A model generated the notes under the pieces. That model worked only from the letters and a program-made list of their open reading frames with translations. It ran no database searches and had not been told where the DNA came from. Position numbers and translations under genes: made by a program. Shown in pieces: positions 1 to 8,176 of a stretch of 20,317 nt of DNA; within the stretch, counting starts at the first letter, position 1, and each line of letters begins with the position of its first letter. Source of the stretch: CAZFBR01 sp035353495 [NCBI: uncultured bacterium] (GTDB lineage: Bacteria > DAOPZR01); assembly GCA_964517215.1 (NCBI GenBank), contig CAZFBR010000035.1, positions 1 through 20,317 of the forward strand. Direction: 5' to 3'.

Positions 1-1
1 A

Positions 2-3000
2 AAATGGATCGGCCGCAGCGACTCGCAGGCGGTACTGCGCATTGTTGCGCGGGACGAGGGGCTGGGCGCCGGCGCGGTGTACCTGTACAGCCTGACCCTG
101 CAGTTTGCCAATGTCGGCGGCGATGCGGCGTTCACCCAGGAGGATCTGCAGAACCTGGTTACCGGCGCCAGCTCGATCAATGGCGGTGTCGGGGTGCATT
201 CCGAATTGAACGGCTGGCGGACCATTCTTGCCGCCGGCAGCGGCTGGAATGGCAACACGCTGACCCTGCGTTTCGGGCTGACGGGCAATGCGCCGATGGA
301 CACCTACACGGTGTATGTGCGGACGAGCGACAAGATCAGCAGTCTGGATGATTTCCTGGTAACGGTGGCGCCGGGCGGGGTGGTGTGGCGGGACGGCGGC
401 ACGGTGCTGCCCAGCTGCCAGAAGACGGCAACCGCCGGCACGCTGGTAGGCGACGGCGCCGCGCCGTCGATCAACGGCACCGGGGTCGTGCTGCTCAACA
501 ATACGGTGCAGCTGGACAACCGGACGGATACGGTCTACCAGTTCGCCGATGTCGGGGCGGCTTCGGCCAGCATCATCGACGGTGTTTCCGGTTTGCAGCT
601 GGACCGCTGCCGGCTGACGATCGACACCGATCTGGTGGCGCCGCCGCCGGCTGGACAGTATTACCATGACGGCAACGGGATCATGTACTGGCTAAGCAAC
701 CCTTGTGCGGAGACCCGGGCCGTGACCACGGCGTCAGTGCAGGCGATCCTGAGCCGGGTGGTTGAGGATGCCAACTCGCTGGTGGTGCGCAACAGCAGTT
801 ATCAGAATGTCACGGCGTCATTGGGCGCAGTGGCAACCCGCGGTTCCAACCGGGTTACGTTCAACAGCATTAGTGCGGACGATTCGGGTGTCTATACGTT
901 CATTTACGATCCGATCGCGATGGATACGCCGGCGGGCCAGTTCTTTGCCGGTCTGACCATGGTCGACAATGCGGGTAATGTCGGCATGGAGACCTATCCG
1001 TTCATCTTCAAGCAGGGGGATGCGGTAAGACCGGAAACCTTGTCGATTTCTCCGGCGGCGGGCGAGGTGGTTGGCGCCCTGACCAAGGTGACGATGCTGG
1101 TCTATGATGCGCAGTCGGGCATCGATTACAACCGTTCGAGTGTGACGCTGGCCGGTCCGTCGGGCGTGATTGCCACCAGCAAGGACTTCAATGCGATTGC
1201 CGGCCGCATCGAGGCCCTGATCACGACGGCGCTGGCAGCGGATGGCACCGCGGACGGTATGTACCAGTTCGGGTACCGGTTGTATGACAAGGCAGGCAAC
1301 ATGGCCAGCGAGACGATTGCGTTCAGCTACAATTCGTCGCTGCCGCAGATTATTGCCGGCAATGAGGATGCCGCCTCGACGCGCAAGGAGGGCGACATTA
1401 TCACCGTTGCCGTCGGGTGCGTCGAGTCGCGGGTGGAATCGAACCTGCCGATTCGCACGACCGGCACGGACAGCTATGTGGTGATCAACCCGCCGGACAC
1501 GCGGTATGTGACCAGCGACACCACGCTGTATACGGTGCGTTCGGCTTCGGCCACGGCCACGTATGCGGATGCGACGACCTGGCGGATCGATTACCACGCC
1601 GGCAGCAGTCAGGTGCGGGCGTATATTGCTGCCGGTTCAGATGCGAGCAATTTGGTGTTGGGGACGCTGCTGAAACTGACCTACACCTATCCGTCGACCT
1701 ATGGCGCGGCCACGGCGGGCATTGGCTCGCTGATTGAAGGCATCACCCTCTATGACGACGGTGATTCCAACATTGACGGCAGCGGCTCGGACGCGGGTGA
1801 CGTGCGGAAACACGACGGGTATTATACCGGGCGCTATGTTGTGCAACCGGGGATTAACACCACTGAGGCGGAAGTGACGGGCGGATTTACGAATCGGGTG
1901 GGCCAGACGGCGTCAGCGTACACCTTTGGCTCGGTATCGATTGATTCGCTGAATCCGGTGCTGTCGGGGCTGACCGCGAGCCCGGTGGTGTTCAATCCGC
2001 AAAACAACGAATCGACGCAGATCCGCTTCCGGGTGGATGAGGCGCTGAACAATGCCACCGTGGTCTTCTCCAACGGCAGCGGGGTGGTCGTGCGTACCAT
2101 TTCCCTCGGGGCGACCACGGCCAACGAGCTGACGGTGTCGTGGAACGGCCGGAACAATGTCGGCCAACTGCTGCCGCCCGGGATATACAGCTATGTGGTG
2201 ACCGTGGCCGACATGTTGGGCAACAGTGCCACAGCCAACGCGTCGGTGATTATCTCGTATGCGACCCTGACGGTGGAGAATATCCGGCTGTCGCGCAGCA
2301 CTATGCTGTTGCCGACCGACGATGGGAACGGCGATGTCACGCGGGTGACGATGGATCTCTACATGCGCAATGCCGATACCCCGTCGTTGTGGGCCATGGG
2401 CCTGACGTATGTCGACGACTCGCTCGGGGCGGTGTTGACGGACAGCATGGGGGAAGTCACCCCCGGCGGCGCCGACGCCGATGTTGAACCGTACGCCGTG
2501 GTCGTGGTCCAGCTATATGGGAGCGATGGAACGCTGATCAGCACGATCGACCATGACTTTACTCCGGGCGTGGACATGGACCCGGTCTATGTGTTCGAAT
2601 ATGGGAGGGGTGATGGTTCGAATGGCAATGACTACGACAATCTGACCCAGTTGCTGGACAGCGGCAACGGAACCTTGAACGACGGGATTTTCAAGGGAAC
2701 GCTCTCCTTTGAGCTGGAACCTAATCAGAGCACCGAAGGGACCTACCAGCTGGTGGCGCAGTATGAGTTGGTGTACAAGCGGATTACGGGAGAACCGGGG
2801 AAATTGCATGCGGTGCCGGGGTACAGCACCGGCAAAAGCACGAATGAGGACAATCCGGCGTCAGTGGCGTTTCGGGTGAGCTCGGCCGAAGTGCCGGTCG
2901 ACGATGCCATTGCGCCGCAGGTGAGTCTGGTTACGGTTACCCAGAGTGGCGGGGACGAGGCCAACATCACCGCGGTCGCGCCGACCCTGTATCAGGGAGT

Positions 3001-4576
3001 GACCCGGGCGACGGCGATCCTTGACGATGGTTTTGACGGGGCGGGGGTTGACCTGGCGAACTCATCGATCAAGATCAAGGGGCCCAATTCGACCCTGCTG
3101 GCAGGAACGCAGAACAATGACGGCAGCAACACCATTTGGTGGGAACTGACCAATACGGCGGTTGAGCCAGGTATTTACACGGTGGAGGTGACGGCGCGCG
3201 ACAATGCAGCGAACGCCGGCGCGGTTACCAGCTACACCTTTACCCTGGGCGATTTCCAGCCGCCGACGGTGATCTCCTGGACGTACAACAGTGGCCAGCC
3301 GCTGACCTCGCAGGTGGCTGCCAGCATCAGCAAGGTGACGGCGACCATGCAGGACCAGCTGTACGGCGGTGGGTTGAACCTTTCGACCTGCACCATCGGC
3401 CTGTATGACGTCAATGGCGTGCTCCTGGCCGGAGTCAAGAACAGCGACAGTATCGCCACGATCAGCTGGGTGCTCAACGCCACGCTGGCGCAGTCCACTA
3501 CCATGGACAGCGCCTATCAGGTGCGGGTCTTTGCGGAGGATCTGGCCGGCAACGATACAACGTATGTCTTCTCCTTCGTGCAGCAGAAGCAGGCGAACAC
3601 CAGCAACATCACGCTGCAGGCCAATTCGTTTACCTGCACGCCGTCGGTGATTTCGCCCAATGCCGACACGCGGTTCGATACGGTGCTGATCAGCTTTGTG
3701 GCCACTTCCTGCGATACGGTGGTCCCGGTGGTGCAGTTCTTCCAGAAGGGCGTGGTCAACGCGTTCAGCACGATCGACACCGCGGCCAGCGCCAACGGCC
3801 GCCTGGATTCGACTGTGCTGGCCGGCGGGCTGTCGCAGTACCGGATCAACTGGAACCCGGGCGCGGCCCTGCCGGTCGGAAACTACGAGATCGAGGTGCG
3901 GCTGGGCAACCGCATCAATGGCAACGTTGTTCTGTACCCGACGGTGCTGGGCTGGATAATCTGGGATACGCTGATCGACACGCCGGTGGTCACGGCGCCG
4001 ACGGACAGTGCGCTCATTCCGAGCAATGAAGTGCCGTATGTGCTGACGGTATCGGGCAGTTACGGCACCAACGGCGACAGCGTCTACCTGCGCGTGACGC
4101 CGGCAGCGGGTGCGGCGACGCAAATGGTGCAGAAGGTGACGAGCGGGATCTATTCCTTCACCGTCTCCCTGAATTACGGCTGGACGACGCTGGAGGTTTG
4201 GGCGCAGGATACGGCGGGCAATATCTCCGGCATCGTGCGCCGGCGGGTGCGGCTGGTGAACGGGTCCGGCGCCACCGATATCGTCATCACCATCGGCAGC
4301 GGCAACGACCGCGATCCGGTGCTTCACGACGGCGAGGGAATGACGATCGGCCTGCCGTTCGGCACCACCGACGGCGGGCTGGAAGTGTACAGCACCGACG
4401 GGCGCAGTACGGTGCAAGTCAGGGCGGTGGACACGGACGGTGACGGCTGTGTTGACAAGATCGTCTGGGACGGGACCGGCAACAATATCATCAAAGGCGT
4501 GTACATCTTCAAGCTGCAGTACACGCTGAATGGGCAGGTTTACGTTGAAACCTTCCCGCTGGCCATTGTGCCGTAA
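2..4576 (+). CDS. Giant secreted protein with Ig-like/FlgD-like repeats (5' partial)
   Basis: The frame is open from base 2 to the TAA at 4574-4576 (1,524 residues), so the true start and any signal peptide lie upstream; the GTG at 77 is only an internal codon. The protein is a chain of beta-sandwich modules rich in Thr, Ser, Gly, Asp and Asn with few Lys. Six copies of a D-x-x-[AL]-[GA]-N motif, typical of bacterial Ig-like repeats, lie near 964, 1285, 2207, 3198, 3536 and 4204. Around 1945-2225 a module with a WNGRNNVGQLLPPGIYSY stretch matches the FlgD Ig-like pattern. The last 90 residues form another (WDGTGNNIIKGVYIFKL), resembling C-terminal modules that serve as sorting or anchoring domains in Bacteroidetes-type secreted proteins. 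No catalytic domain is recognised. A surface or extracellular adhesive or structural role is inferred. The PorV-like gene 53 bases downstream may help export it. Confidence 0.85.
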   Translation, partial: KWIGRSDSQAVLRIVARDEGLGAGAVYLYSLTLQFANVGGDAAFTQEDLQNLVTGASSINGGVGVHSELNGWRTILAAGSGWNGNTLTLRFGLTGNAPMDTYTVYVRTSDKISSLDDFLVTVAPGGVVWRDGGTVLPSCQKTATAGTLVGDGAAPSINGTGVVLLNNTVQLDNRTDTVYQFADVGAASASIIDGVSGLQLDRCRLTIDTDLVAPPPAGQYYHDGNGIMYWLSNPCAETRAVTTASVQAILSRVVEDANSLVVRNSSYQNVTASLGAVATRGSNRVTFNSISADDSGVYTFIYDPIAMDTPAGQFFAGLTMVDNAGNVGMETYPFIFKQGDAVRPETLSISPAAGEVVGALTKVTMLVYDAQSGIDYNRSSVTLAGPSGVIATSKDFNAIAGRIEALITTALAADGTADGMYQFGYRLYDKAGNMASETIAFSYNSSLPQIIAGNEDAASTRKEGDIITVAVGCVESRVESNLPIRTTGTDSYVVINPPDTRYVTSDTTLYTVRSASATATYADATTWRIDYHAGSSQVRAYIAAGSDASNLVLGTLLKLTYTYPSTYGAATAGIGSLIEGITLYDDGDSNIDGSGSDAGDVRKHDGYYTGRYVVQPGINTTEAEVTGGFTNRVGQTASAYTFGSVSIDSLNPVLSGLTASPVVFNPQNNESTQIRFRVDEALNNATVVFSNGSGVVVRTISLGATTANELTVSWNGRNNVGQLLPPGIYSYVVTVADMLGNSATANASVIISYATLTVENIRLSRSTMLLPTDDGNGDVTRVTMDLYMRNADTPSLWAMGLTYVDDSLGAVLTDSMGEVTPGGADADVEPYAVVVVQLYGSDGTLISTIDHDFTPGVDMDPVYVFEYGRGDGSNGNDYDNLTQLLDSGNGTLNDGIFKGTLSFELEPNQSTEGTYQLVAQYELVYKRITGEPGKLHAVPGYSTGKSTNEDNPASVAFRVSSAEVPVDDAIAPQVSLVTVTQSGGDEANITAVAPTLYQGVTRATAILDDGFDGAGVDLANSSIKIKGPNSTLLAGTQNNDGSNTIWWELTNTAVEPGIYTVEVTARDNAANAGAVTSYTFTLGDFQPPTVISWTYNSGQPLTSQVAASISKVTATMQDQLYGGGLNLSTCTIGLYDVNGVLLAGVKNSDSIATISWVLNATLAQSTTMDSAYQVRVFAEDLAGNDTTYVFSFVQQKQANTSNITLQANSFTCTPSVISPNADTRFDTVLISFVATSCDTVVPVVQFFQKGVVNAFSTIDTAASANGRLDSTVLAGGLSQYRINWNPGAALPVGNYEIEVRLGNRINGNVVLYPTVLGWIIWDTLIDTPVVTAPTDSALIPSNEVPYVLTVSGSYGTNGDSVYLRVTPAAGAATQMVQKVTSGIYSFTVSLNYGWTTLEVWAQDTAGNISGIVRRRVRLVNGSGATDIVITIGSGNDRDPVLHDGEGMTIGLPFGTTDGGLEVYSTDGRSTVQVRAVDTDGDGCVDKIVWDGTGNNIIKGVYIFKLQYTLNGQVYVETFPLAIVP
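2936..3576 (+). repeat. Tandem duplicated Ig-like module inside the giant protein
   Basis: Two adjacent modules of about 108 residues share a recognisable pattern: a T-x-x-x-T/A-x-x-x-D start, then L-L-A-G-x-x-x-N-x-[DS], T-I-x-W-x-L, a Y-x-V strand and a closing D-x-A-[GA]-N. The LLAG motifs begin at about 3097 and 3422, a spacing near 324 bases. A more diverged copy is visible near 1075-1330 (SSVTLAGPSGVIA through YDKAGN). The similarity is in protein sequence; the DNA copies have drifted, so this is an old duplication. Confidence 0.6.
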
Positions 4577-4629
4577 GGGGGCGCGCCATGGGGAACGGAC
4601 GACTGATGACAACGCGGGACGGTGCGGTG

Positions 4630-6243
4630 ATGAAACGACTGCTGGGATTGATGATGGCGGCCCTGCTGACGGCATTGCCGGCGGCGGCGCAGGATTTCCT
4701 CGTTGGTGCGCGGCCGCTGGGCATGGGCAGCGCCTACACGGCGCAGGAGGGTGACGCCAATTGCGTGCCGTGGAATCCGGCCGGACTGGCGTCGGTGAAC
4801 TCCATCCAGTTCACCAGCATGTATGCCGACCTCTACCAGCTGAGTTTCCTCAAGGAAAGCAATTTTTCCGTGGCGGTGCCGTTGGGGCGCGACCGGGGAG
4901 TGGCGGGACTGGGCTATTCGGCGCTGTCGATCGATTACGACTACCCCTCGTATTTCAATCTCAACACCCTCTCGTGGCGTGACAGCGAGTTCCGGCTGAG
5001 CTATGCGCGGCCGCTGAACAGCGCGATCAACGTCGGGGCGACCTTCAATTGGCTCTCCACCACCTCGAATGTCGAGGGCGGCGAGATGAAGGGGTATTCA
5101 TTTGATCTTGGCGGGCAGATGCGGGTGCTGCCGCAACTGACGGTTGGCGCGGCACTGCTGGACCTTGCCTCGCACCGTACGTGGGACGGCAGCAGCGGCG
5201 CCGAGAGCAGCGGTGTCGGGTACCGGGTGGGCGGGTTGTACCGCTTTGACATGGGCCTGCGCGTGGCCCTCGATGCCTACGGCAATTCCCAGTCGGATGA
5301 TTCGCTGGACGGGCTGGCGCTGGGGTTCGAGTATCCGTTGTATTATCGCGCCTCCGAGCAGATTGACGCCAGCCGATTGCGCACGGTGATTGCCGACATG
5401 CAGGAGCTGGAGGAGGAGACGGCGTACAATATCACCCTGCGCACCGGGCTCAACCACATGTTTTCCGGTTCGGAAAAGAACCGGTTGACGCTGGGCGGTT
5501 CGTTCGGCATGGGTATGGGGACGCTGGATTATGCGTTCATCTATGACAAGGACAATCTGGGCAACACGCATGTGGTTTCGCTTGGCCTCGATTTCGGCCG
5601 GCCGTCGTGGCACAAGCAGTTGACCGAGTCGTCACCGGCGCCGGCGCGGTATGATGCGAACATCGCGGCGGCCGCCCGGGCGGCGGCGCCGCAGCCGCAG
5701 TACCAGCCGGTGCAGGTGCAACAGCCGGTGGCGGTGCCGCGGGCGGTGCCGGCGCAGCCGCCGGCGCAGACCGGGGCGATTTTTGTGCCGCCGCTGCCGG
5801 CGGACGGCAGTGCGGGCGCAGGCCAGCCGGCGGTCTACAAGGTGGCGATTCTGCCGTTCGTCAACGTCAGCCGCAACGAGCGGCTGTACTGGCTCTCCGA
5901 CGGCATGGTTGATATTCTGGCCAAGGAATTCGCGCCGTATCCGAACGTTGAGATGATCCCGAAGGCCACGGTATTGCGCGCGGCGGAAGGGCTGGGCCTC
6001 CGCTTTACCGGTGAAATCGCCAGCCAGGATATCCGCACGATTGGTGTGCTGCTGGGCGCGGACAAGGTGGTGGTCGGCAATTACGCCGAAGGCACCGGCA
6101 CCGTGCTCAATATCTACTCGCGGGTGTATGACACCAACTCGGGGATGATCAAGGGATACCAGCAGGTGTCGGATGACGTGATTAACATCTTCACCATGTC
6201 GCGGACCCTGGCAACCCGGATCAAGGATGATTTGACCAAGTAA
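4630..6243 (+). CDS. PorV/UPF0164-like outer membrane barrel with C-terminal TolB/FlgO-like domain
   Basis: The ATG at 4630 gives a textbook signal peptide (MKRLLGLMMAALLTALPAAA, cleavage before QDF). In-frame ATGs at 4588 (GGGGG six bases upstream) and 4606 would add up to 14 residues ahead of it. Residues 20-330 read as a PorV/PorQ/UPF0164-type barrel: an early GARPLGMGSAYTAQEGDANCVPWNPAGLA stretch split over positions 22-50 (the GxAxxA..D......NPAGL pattern), then alternating amphipathic strands. Residues about 334-403 are a Pro/Gln/Ala-rich linker. Residues 404-537 resemble TolB N-terminal/FlgO/CsgG-type domains (VAILPF, then WLSDGMVDIL, then LLGADKVVVGNYAEG). The barrel should sit in the outer membrane with the last domain in the periplasm. 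PorV is the shuttle protein of type IX secretion in Bacteroidetes; whether this homologue has that role is inference from the large Ig-repeat neighbour. Confidence 0.8.
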   Translation: MKRLLGLMMAALLTALPAAAQDFLVGARPLGMGSAYTAQEGDANCVPWNPAGLASVNSIQFTSMYADLYQLSFLKESNFSVAVPLGRDRGVAGLGYSALSIDYDYPSYFNLNTLSWRDSEFRLSYARPLNSAINVGATFNWLSTTSNVEGGEMKGYSFDLGGQMRVLPQLTVGAALLDLASHRTWDGSSGAESSGVGYRVGGLYRFDMGLRVALDAYGNSQSDDSLDGLALGFEYPLYYRASEQIDASRLRTVIADMQELEEETAYNITLRTGLNHMFSGSEKNRLTLGGSFGMGMGTLDYAFIYDKDNLGNTHVVSLGLDFGRPSWHKQLTESSPAPARYDANIAAAARAAAPQPQYQPVQVQQPVAVPRAVPAQPPAQTGAIFVPPLPADGSAGAGQPAVYKVAILPFVNVSRNERLYWLSDGMVDILAKEFAPYPNVEMIPKATVLRAAEGLGLRFTGEIASQDIRTIGVLLGADKVVVGNYAEGTGTVLNIYSRVYDTNSGMIKGYQQVSDDVINIFTMSRTLATRIKDDLTK

Positions 6244-6256
6244 GCGCAGCAACCCG

Positions 6257-6290
6257 CCCCGGACGCCGCCGGCGTCCGGGGCTTTTCTTT
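6257..6290 (+). terminator. Rho-independent terminator after the PorV-like gene
   Basis: A perfect 11-bp stem, CCCCGGACGCC at 6257-6267 and GGCGTCCGGGG at 6271-6281, has a 3-base loop and is followed by CTTTTCTTT at 6282-6290. It lies 13 bases after the TAA at 6241-6243, so it should end the giant-protein/PorV-like transcript. Confidence 0.88.
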
Positions 6291-6316
6291 ACAGACCGCA
6301 CGAAAGATGGTACACT
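6288..6316 (+). promoter_or_regulatory. Sigma70-like promoter for the AI-2E permease operon
   Basis: TTTACA (6288-6293, 5/6 match to the -35 consensus) is followed by a 17-base spacer and TACACT (6311-6316, 4/6 match to the -10). The predicted start site is near 6323, about 12 bases before the ATG at 6335. The -35 overlaps the T-tract of the preceding terminator, which places it where a new transcript would be expected. It is called from sequence only. Confidence 0.5.
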
Positions 6317-6334
6317 TCCGACGGTGATAAGGCA

Positions 6335-7462
6335 ATGAACCTGCACAAGGCGTTGTGGCTGATCGGTATCCTGCTGTTTCTGACCCTGACCTCATGGCTG
6401 GTGTACACCCTGCGCACGGTGCTGACCCCGTTTCTGCTGGCGTTTCTGATGGCCTACATCCTGAACCCCGTGATCAAATTCGGCGTGCGGCGCAAGCTGT
6501 CGCGCGATTTCTGTGTCGCTCTGCTCATGCTGCTGCTGGTGCTGACGGTGGTGGTCGCCGGCGTGGTGCTGGTCCCGGTGCTGGTGCATCAGGTGACGTC
6601 GCTGGCCGCCGCCATTCCGAACCTGGGCGACCAGTCCGCGGCGGCAGTGGCCCGGGTGCAGGCCTTTCTCAACGCCCTGCCCGCGGTGCAGCGGTTCTAT
6701 CCCAACGGGATCACCCTGCAGGCGCCCGATCTGGCGGGCATGATCACCGCCCCGGCCGCGGGCGCGACCTCGACGGTGGTCGGGGTGGCGACGGACTGGT
6801 CGCTCGGCCTGTTCAGCGGCATCTCGACGGTGCTGATGCTGTTGTTCGCCACCGGGTTGTTCATCATCTCCACCATCTACCTGCTGCGCGACTATGAGCG
6901 GCTGGTGGCGCGGGCGCGCGAACTGCTGCCGCGCCGTCAGGAGGAAATCTGCATCGCGGTCATCACCGATATTGACCGCAATCTGCGCAATTTTTTCCGC
7001 GGCCAGCTCATGGTCTGCCTGATCAACTCGTCAATTCTCTCGACGGTGCTGTTTATCGCCGGGGTGCCGTACGCGCTGCTGATCGGGTTCTTTACCGGAT
7101 TCATGAATATCATTCCCTACCTGGGCATCGCCCTGGGCATGGTGCTGTCGCTGGGAATCGATTTCATGTATTATGGCGATGCCCAGCACATTCTCTATGT
7201 GCTGCTGGCGTTCGGGGTGCAGCAGGCGCTGGACGCGAGCCTGATTACTCCGCGGCTGCTGGGCGACACGGTCGGCCTGCACCCGGTGGCAATCATCGCC
7301 AGTTTCCTGATTTTCGGCCAGCTGTTCGGGTTTTTCGGCGTGCTGCTCGCGGTGCCGCTGGCCACCATTGTCAAAGTGCTGCTCGCCCACGGCATCAGGT
7401 TCTACAAGCAGTCGTGGGTGTATGGCGGTTCGCAGTCAATTCCTCCTGGAGGTTCGGTATGA
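6335..7462 (+). CDS. AI-2E family transporter (PF01594-type permease)
   Basis: This 375-residue polytopic membrane protein has the size and layout of the AI-2E/UPF0118 family. It has paired N-terminal hydrophobic helices (residues about 5-50 and 60-90), a soluble loop (about 95-150), a helix near 165-185 followed by LLRDYERL, an amphipathic stretch, and a cluster of C-terminal helices. The family signature is clear near the C terminus: ASLITPRLLGDTVGLHPVAI, then FGQLFGFFGVLLAVPLATI. Members act in the inner membrane and have been linked to AI-2 export, Na+(Li+)/H+ antiport or other export, so the substrate cannot be named here. The start is ATG 6335, about 12 bases downstream of the predicted transcription start; no strong Shine-Dalgarno is seen. 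The stop overlaps the next start as ATGA (7459-7462). Confidence 0.9.
   Translation: MNLHKALWLIGILLFLTLTSWLVYTLRTVLTPFLLAFLMAYILNPVIKFGVRRKLSRDFCVALLMLLLVLTVVVAGVVLVPVLVHQVTSLAAAIPNLGDQSAAAVARVQAFLNALPAVQRFYPNGITLQAPDLAGMITAPAAGATSTVVGVATDWSLGLFSGISTVLMLLFATGLFIISTIYLLRDYERLVARARELLPRRQEEICIAVITDIDRNLRNFFRGQLMVCLINSSILSTVLFIAGVPYALLIGFFTGFMNIIPYLGIALGMVLSLGIDFMYYGDAQHILYVLLAFGVQQALDASLITPRLLGDTVGLHPVAIIASFLIFGQLFGFFGVLLAVPLATIVKVLLAHGIRFYKQSWVYGGSQSIPPGGSV
7448..7452 (+). promoter_or_regulatory. Ribosome binding site that fixes the SH3-protein start
   Basis: GGAGG lies six bases before ATG 7459, inside the end of the permease gene. It selects ATG 7459 over the in-frame GTG at 7414, which would put 15 unrelated residues before the signal peptide. 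Confidence 0.75.
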
Positions 7463-8169
7463 AGAGCATGCTGATGGCAGTGATGCTGGTGGCGGTGCTG
7501 GCGGTCCCGGCGCTGGCCGACGAAGTGGTGCTGCGCGACGGGCGGGTGCTGCGCGGCGACATTGTGTCCTATGACCGCGATGCGGTGGTGCTGAATGAGG
7601 ACGAGACCGGCCATCGCAACGGGATTGAATACCGGGTGGCGGCATATGCGGTCGAACGGATTGTGCTGCAGGAGGCGTATGCGCCGTCGCTGCCGACGGT
7701 GGCGCCCAACCAGGTGTGGTCGGCGGGCTGGGCGGCGGCGGACCCCTATGCGTATACCGGACTGGCGGGCGTGGGCGAACTGCGCCGGCAGCTTGAGGTT
7801 ACCGGCGCGGTGGTCAATCTGCGCAACGGCCCGGGACTGAACTTCGCGGTGATCGACCGGGTGGCGCGCGGTGACCATCTGACCGCGATTGCCGCGACCA
7901 ACGGCTGGTACCGCCTCCTGCGCGGCGACGGCAGCACGGCGTGGATTTCCGCCACCCTGGTGACCCCGCTGAACGTCGAGGAAGGCGTGCTGCAGGGGGT
8001 GTCGGGCTACGGGATGACGGTCACGGCGCCGGTGGTGATGACCCCGGCGTACGGAACGGCAGTATGCCCCGTTGCCGGCGGCTGCCCGGCGGGCGGCATC
8101 GACTATTGGCGGCAGCAGTATATCGAGGGGCTGGTGCGCGGCAACGGAGTTTTGCCCGCGGCCAACTGA
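7459..8169 (+). CDS. Exported bacterial SH3-domain protein
   Basis: The product is 236 residues. The N-terminus is a signal peptide (MKSMLMAVMLVAVLAVPALA, cleavage before DEV). Residues about 21-70 form a small beta domain of the type that opens with VVLRDGRVLRGDIVSY, common in exported proteins with a predicted Sm/SH3-like fold. Residues about 109-170 are a bacterial SH3 (SH3b) domain with the core VVNLRNGPGLNFAVIDRVARG followed by GWYRLL and TAWIS. SH3b domains usually bind peptidoglycan or other cell-envelope ligands. The tail is Ala/Gly/Pro-rich with two Cys (CPVAGGC). The gene overlaps the permease by 4 bases and is followed 7 bases later by the DUF512 gene. A periplasmic or envelope role is inferred; the ligand is unknown. 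Confidence 0.8.
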   Translation: MKSMLMAVMLVAVLAVPALADEVVLRDGRVLRGDIVSYDRDAVVLNEDETGHRNGIEYRVAAYAVERIVLQEAYAPSLPTVAPNQVWSAGWAAADPYAYTGLAGVGELRRQLEVTGAVVNLRNGPGLNFAVIDRVARGDHLTAIAATNGWYRLLRGDGSTAWISATLVTPLNVEEGVLQGVSGYGMTVTAPVVMTPAYGTAVCPVAGGCPAGGIDYWRQQYIEGLVRGNGVLPAAN

Positions 8170-8176
8170 TGCGCGC

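Noticed and set aside
3062-4675. 537-codon open frame on the minus strand
   Set aside because: It lies antisense to the giant Ig-repeat gene, has Arg/His-rich unstructured composition and no recognisable domain; it is a shadow frame of high-GC coding DNA.
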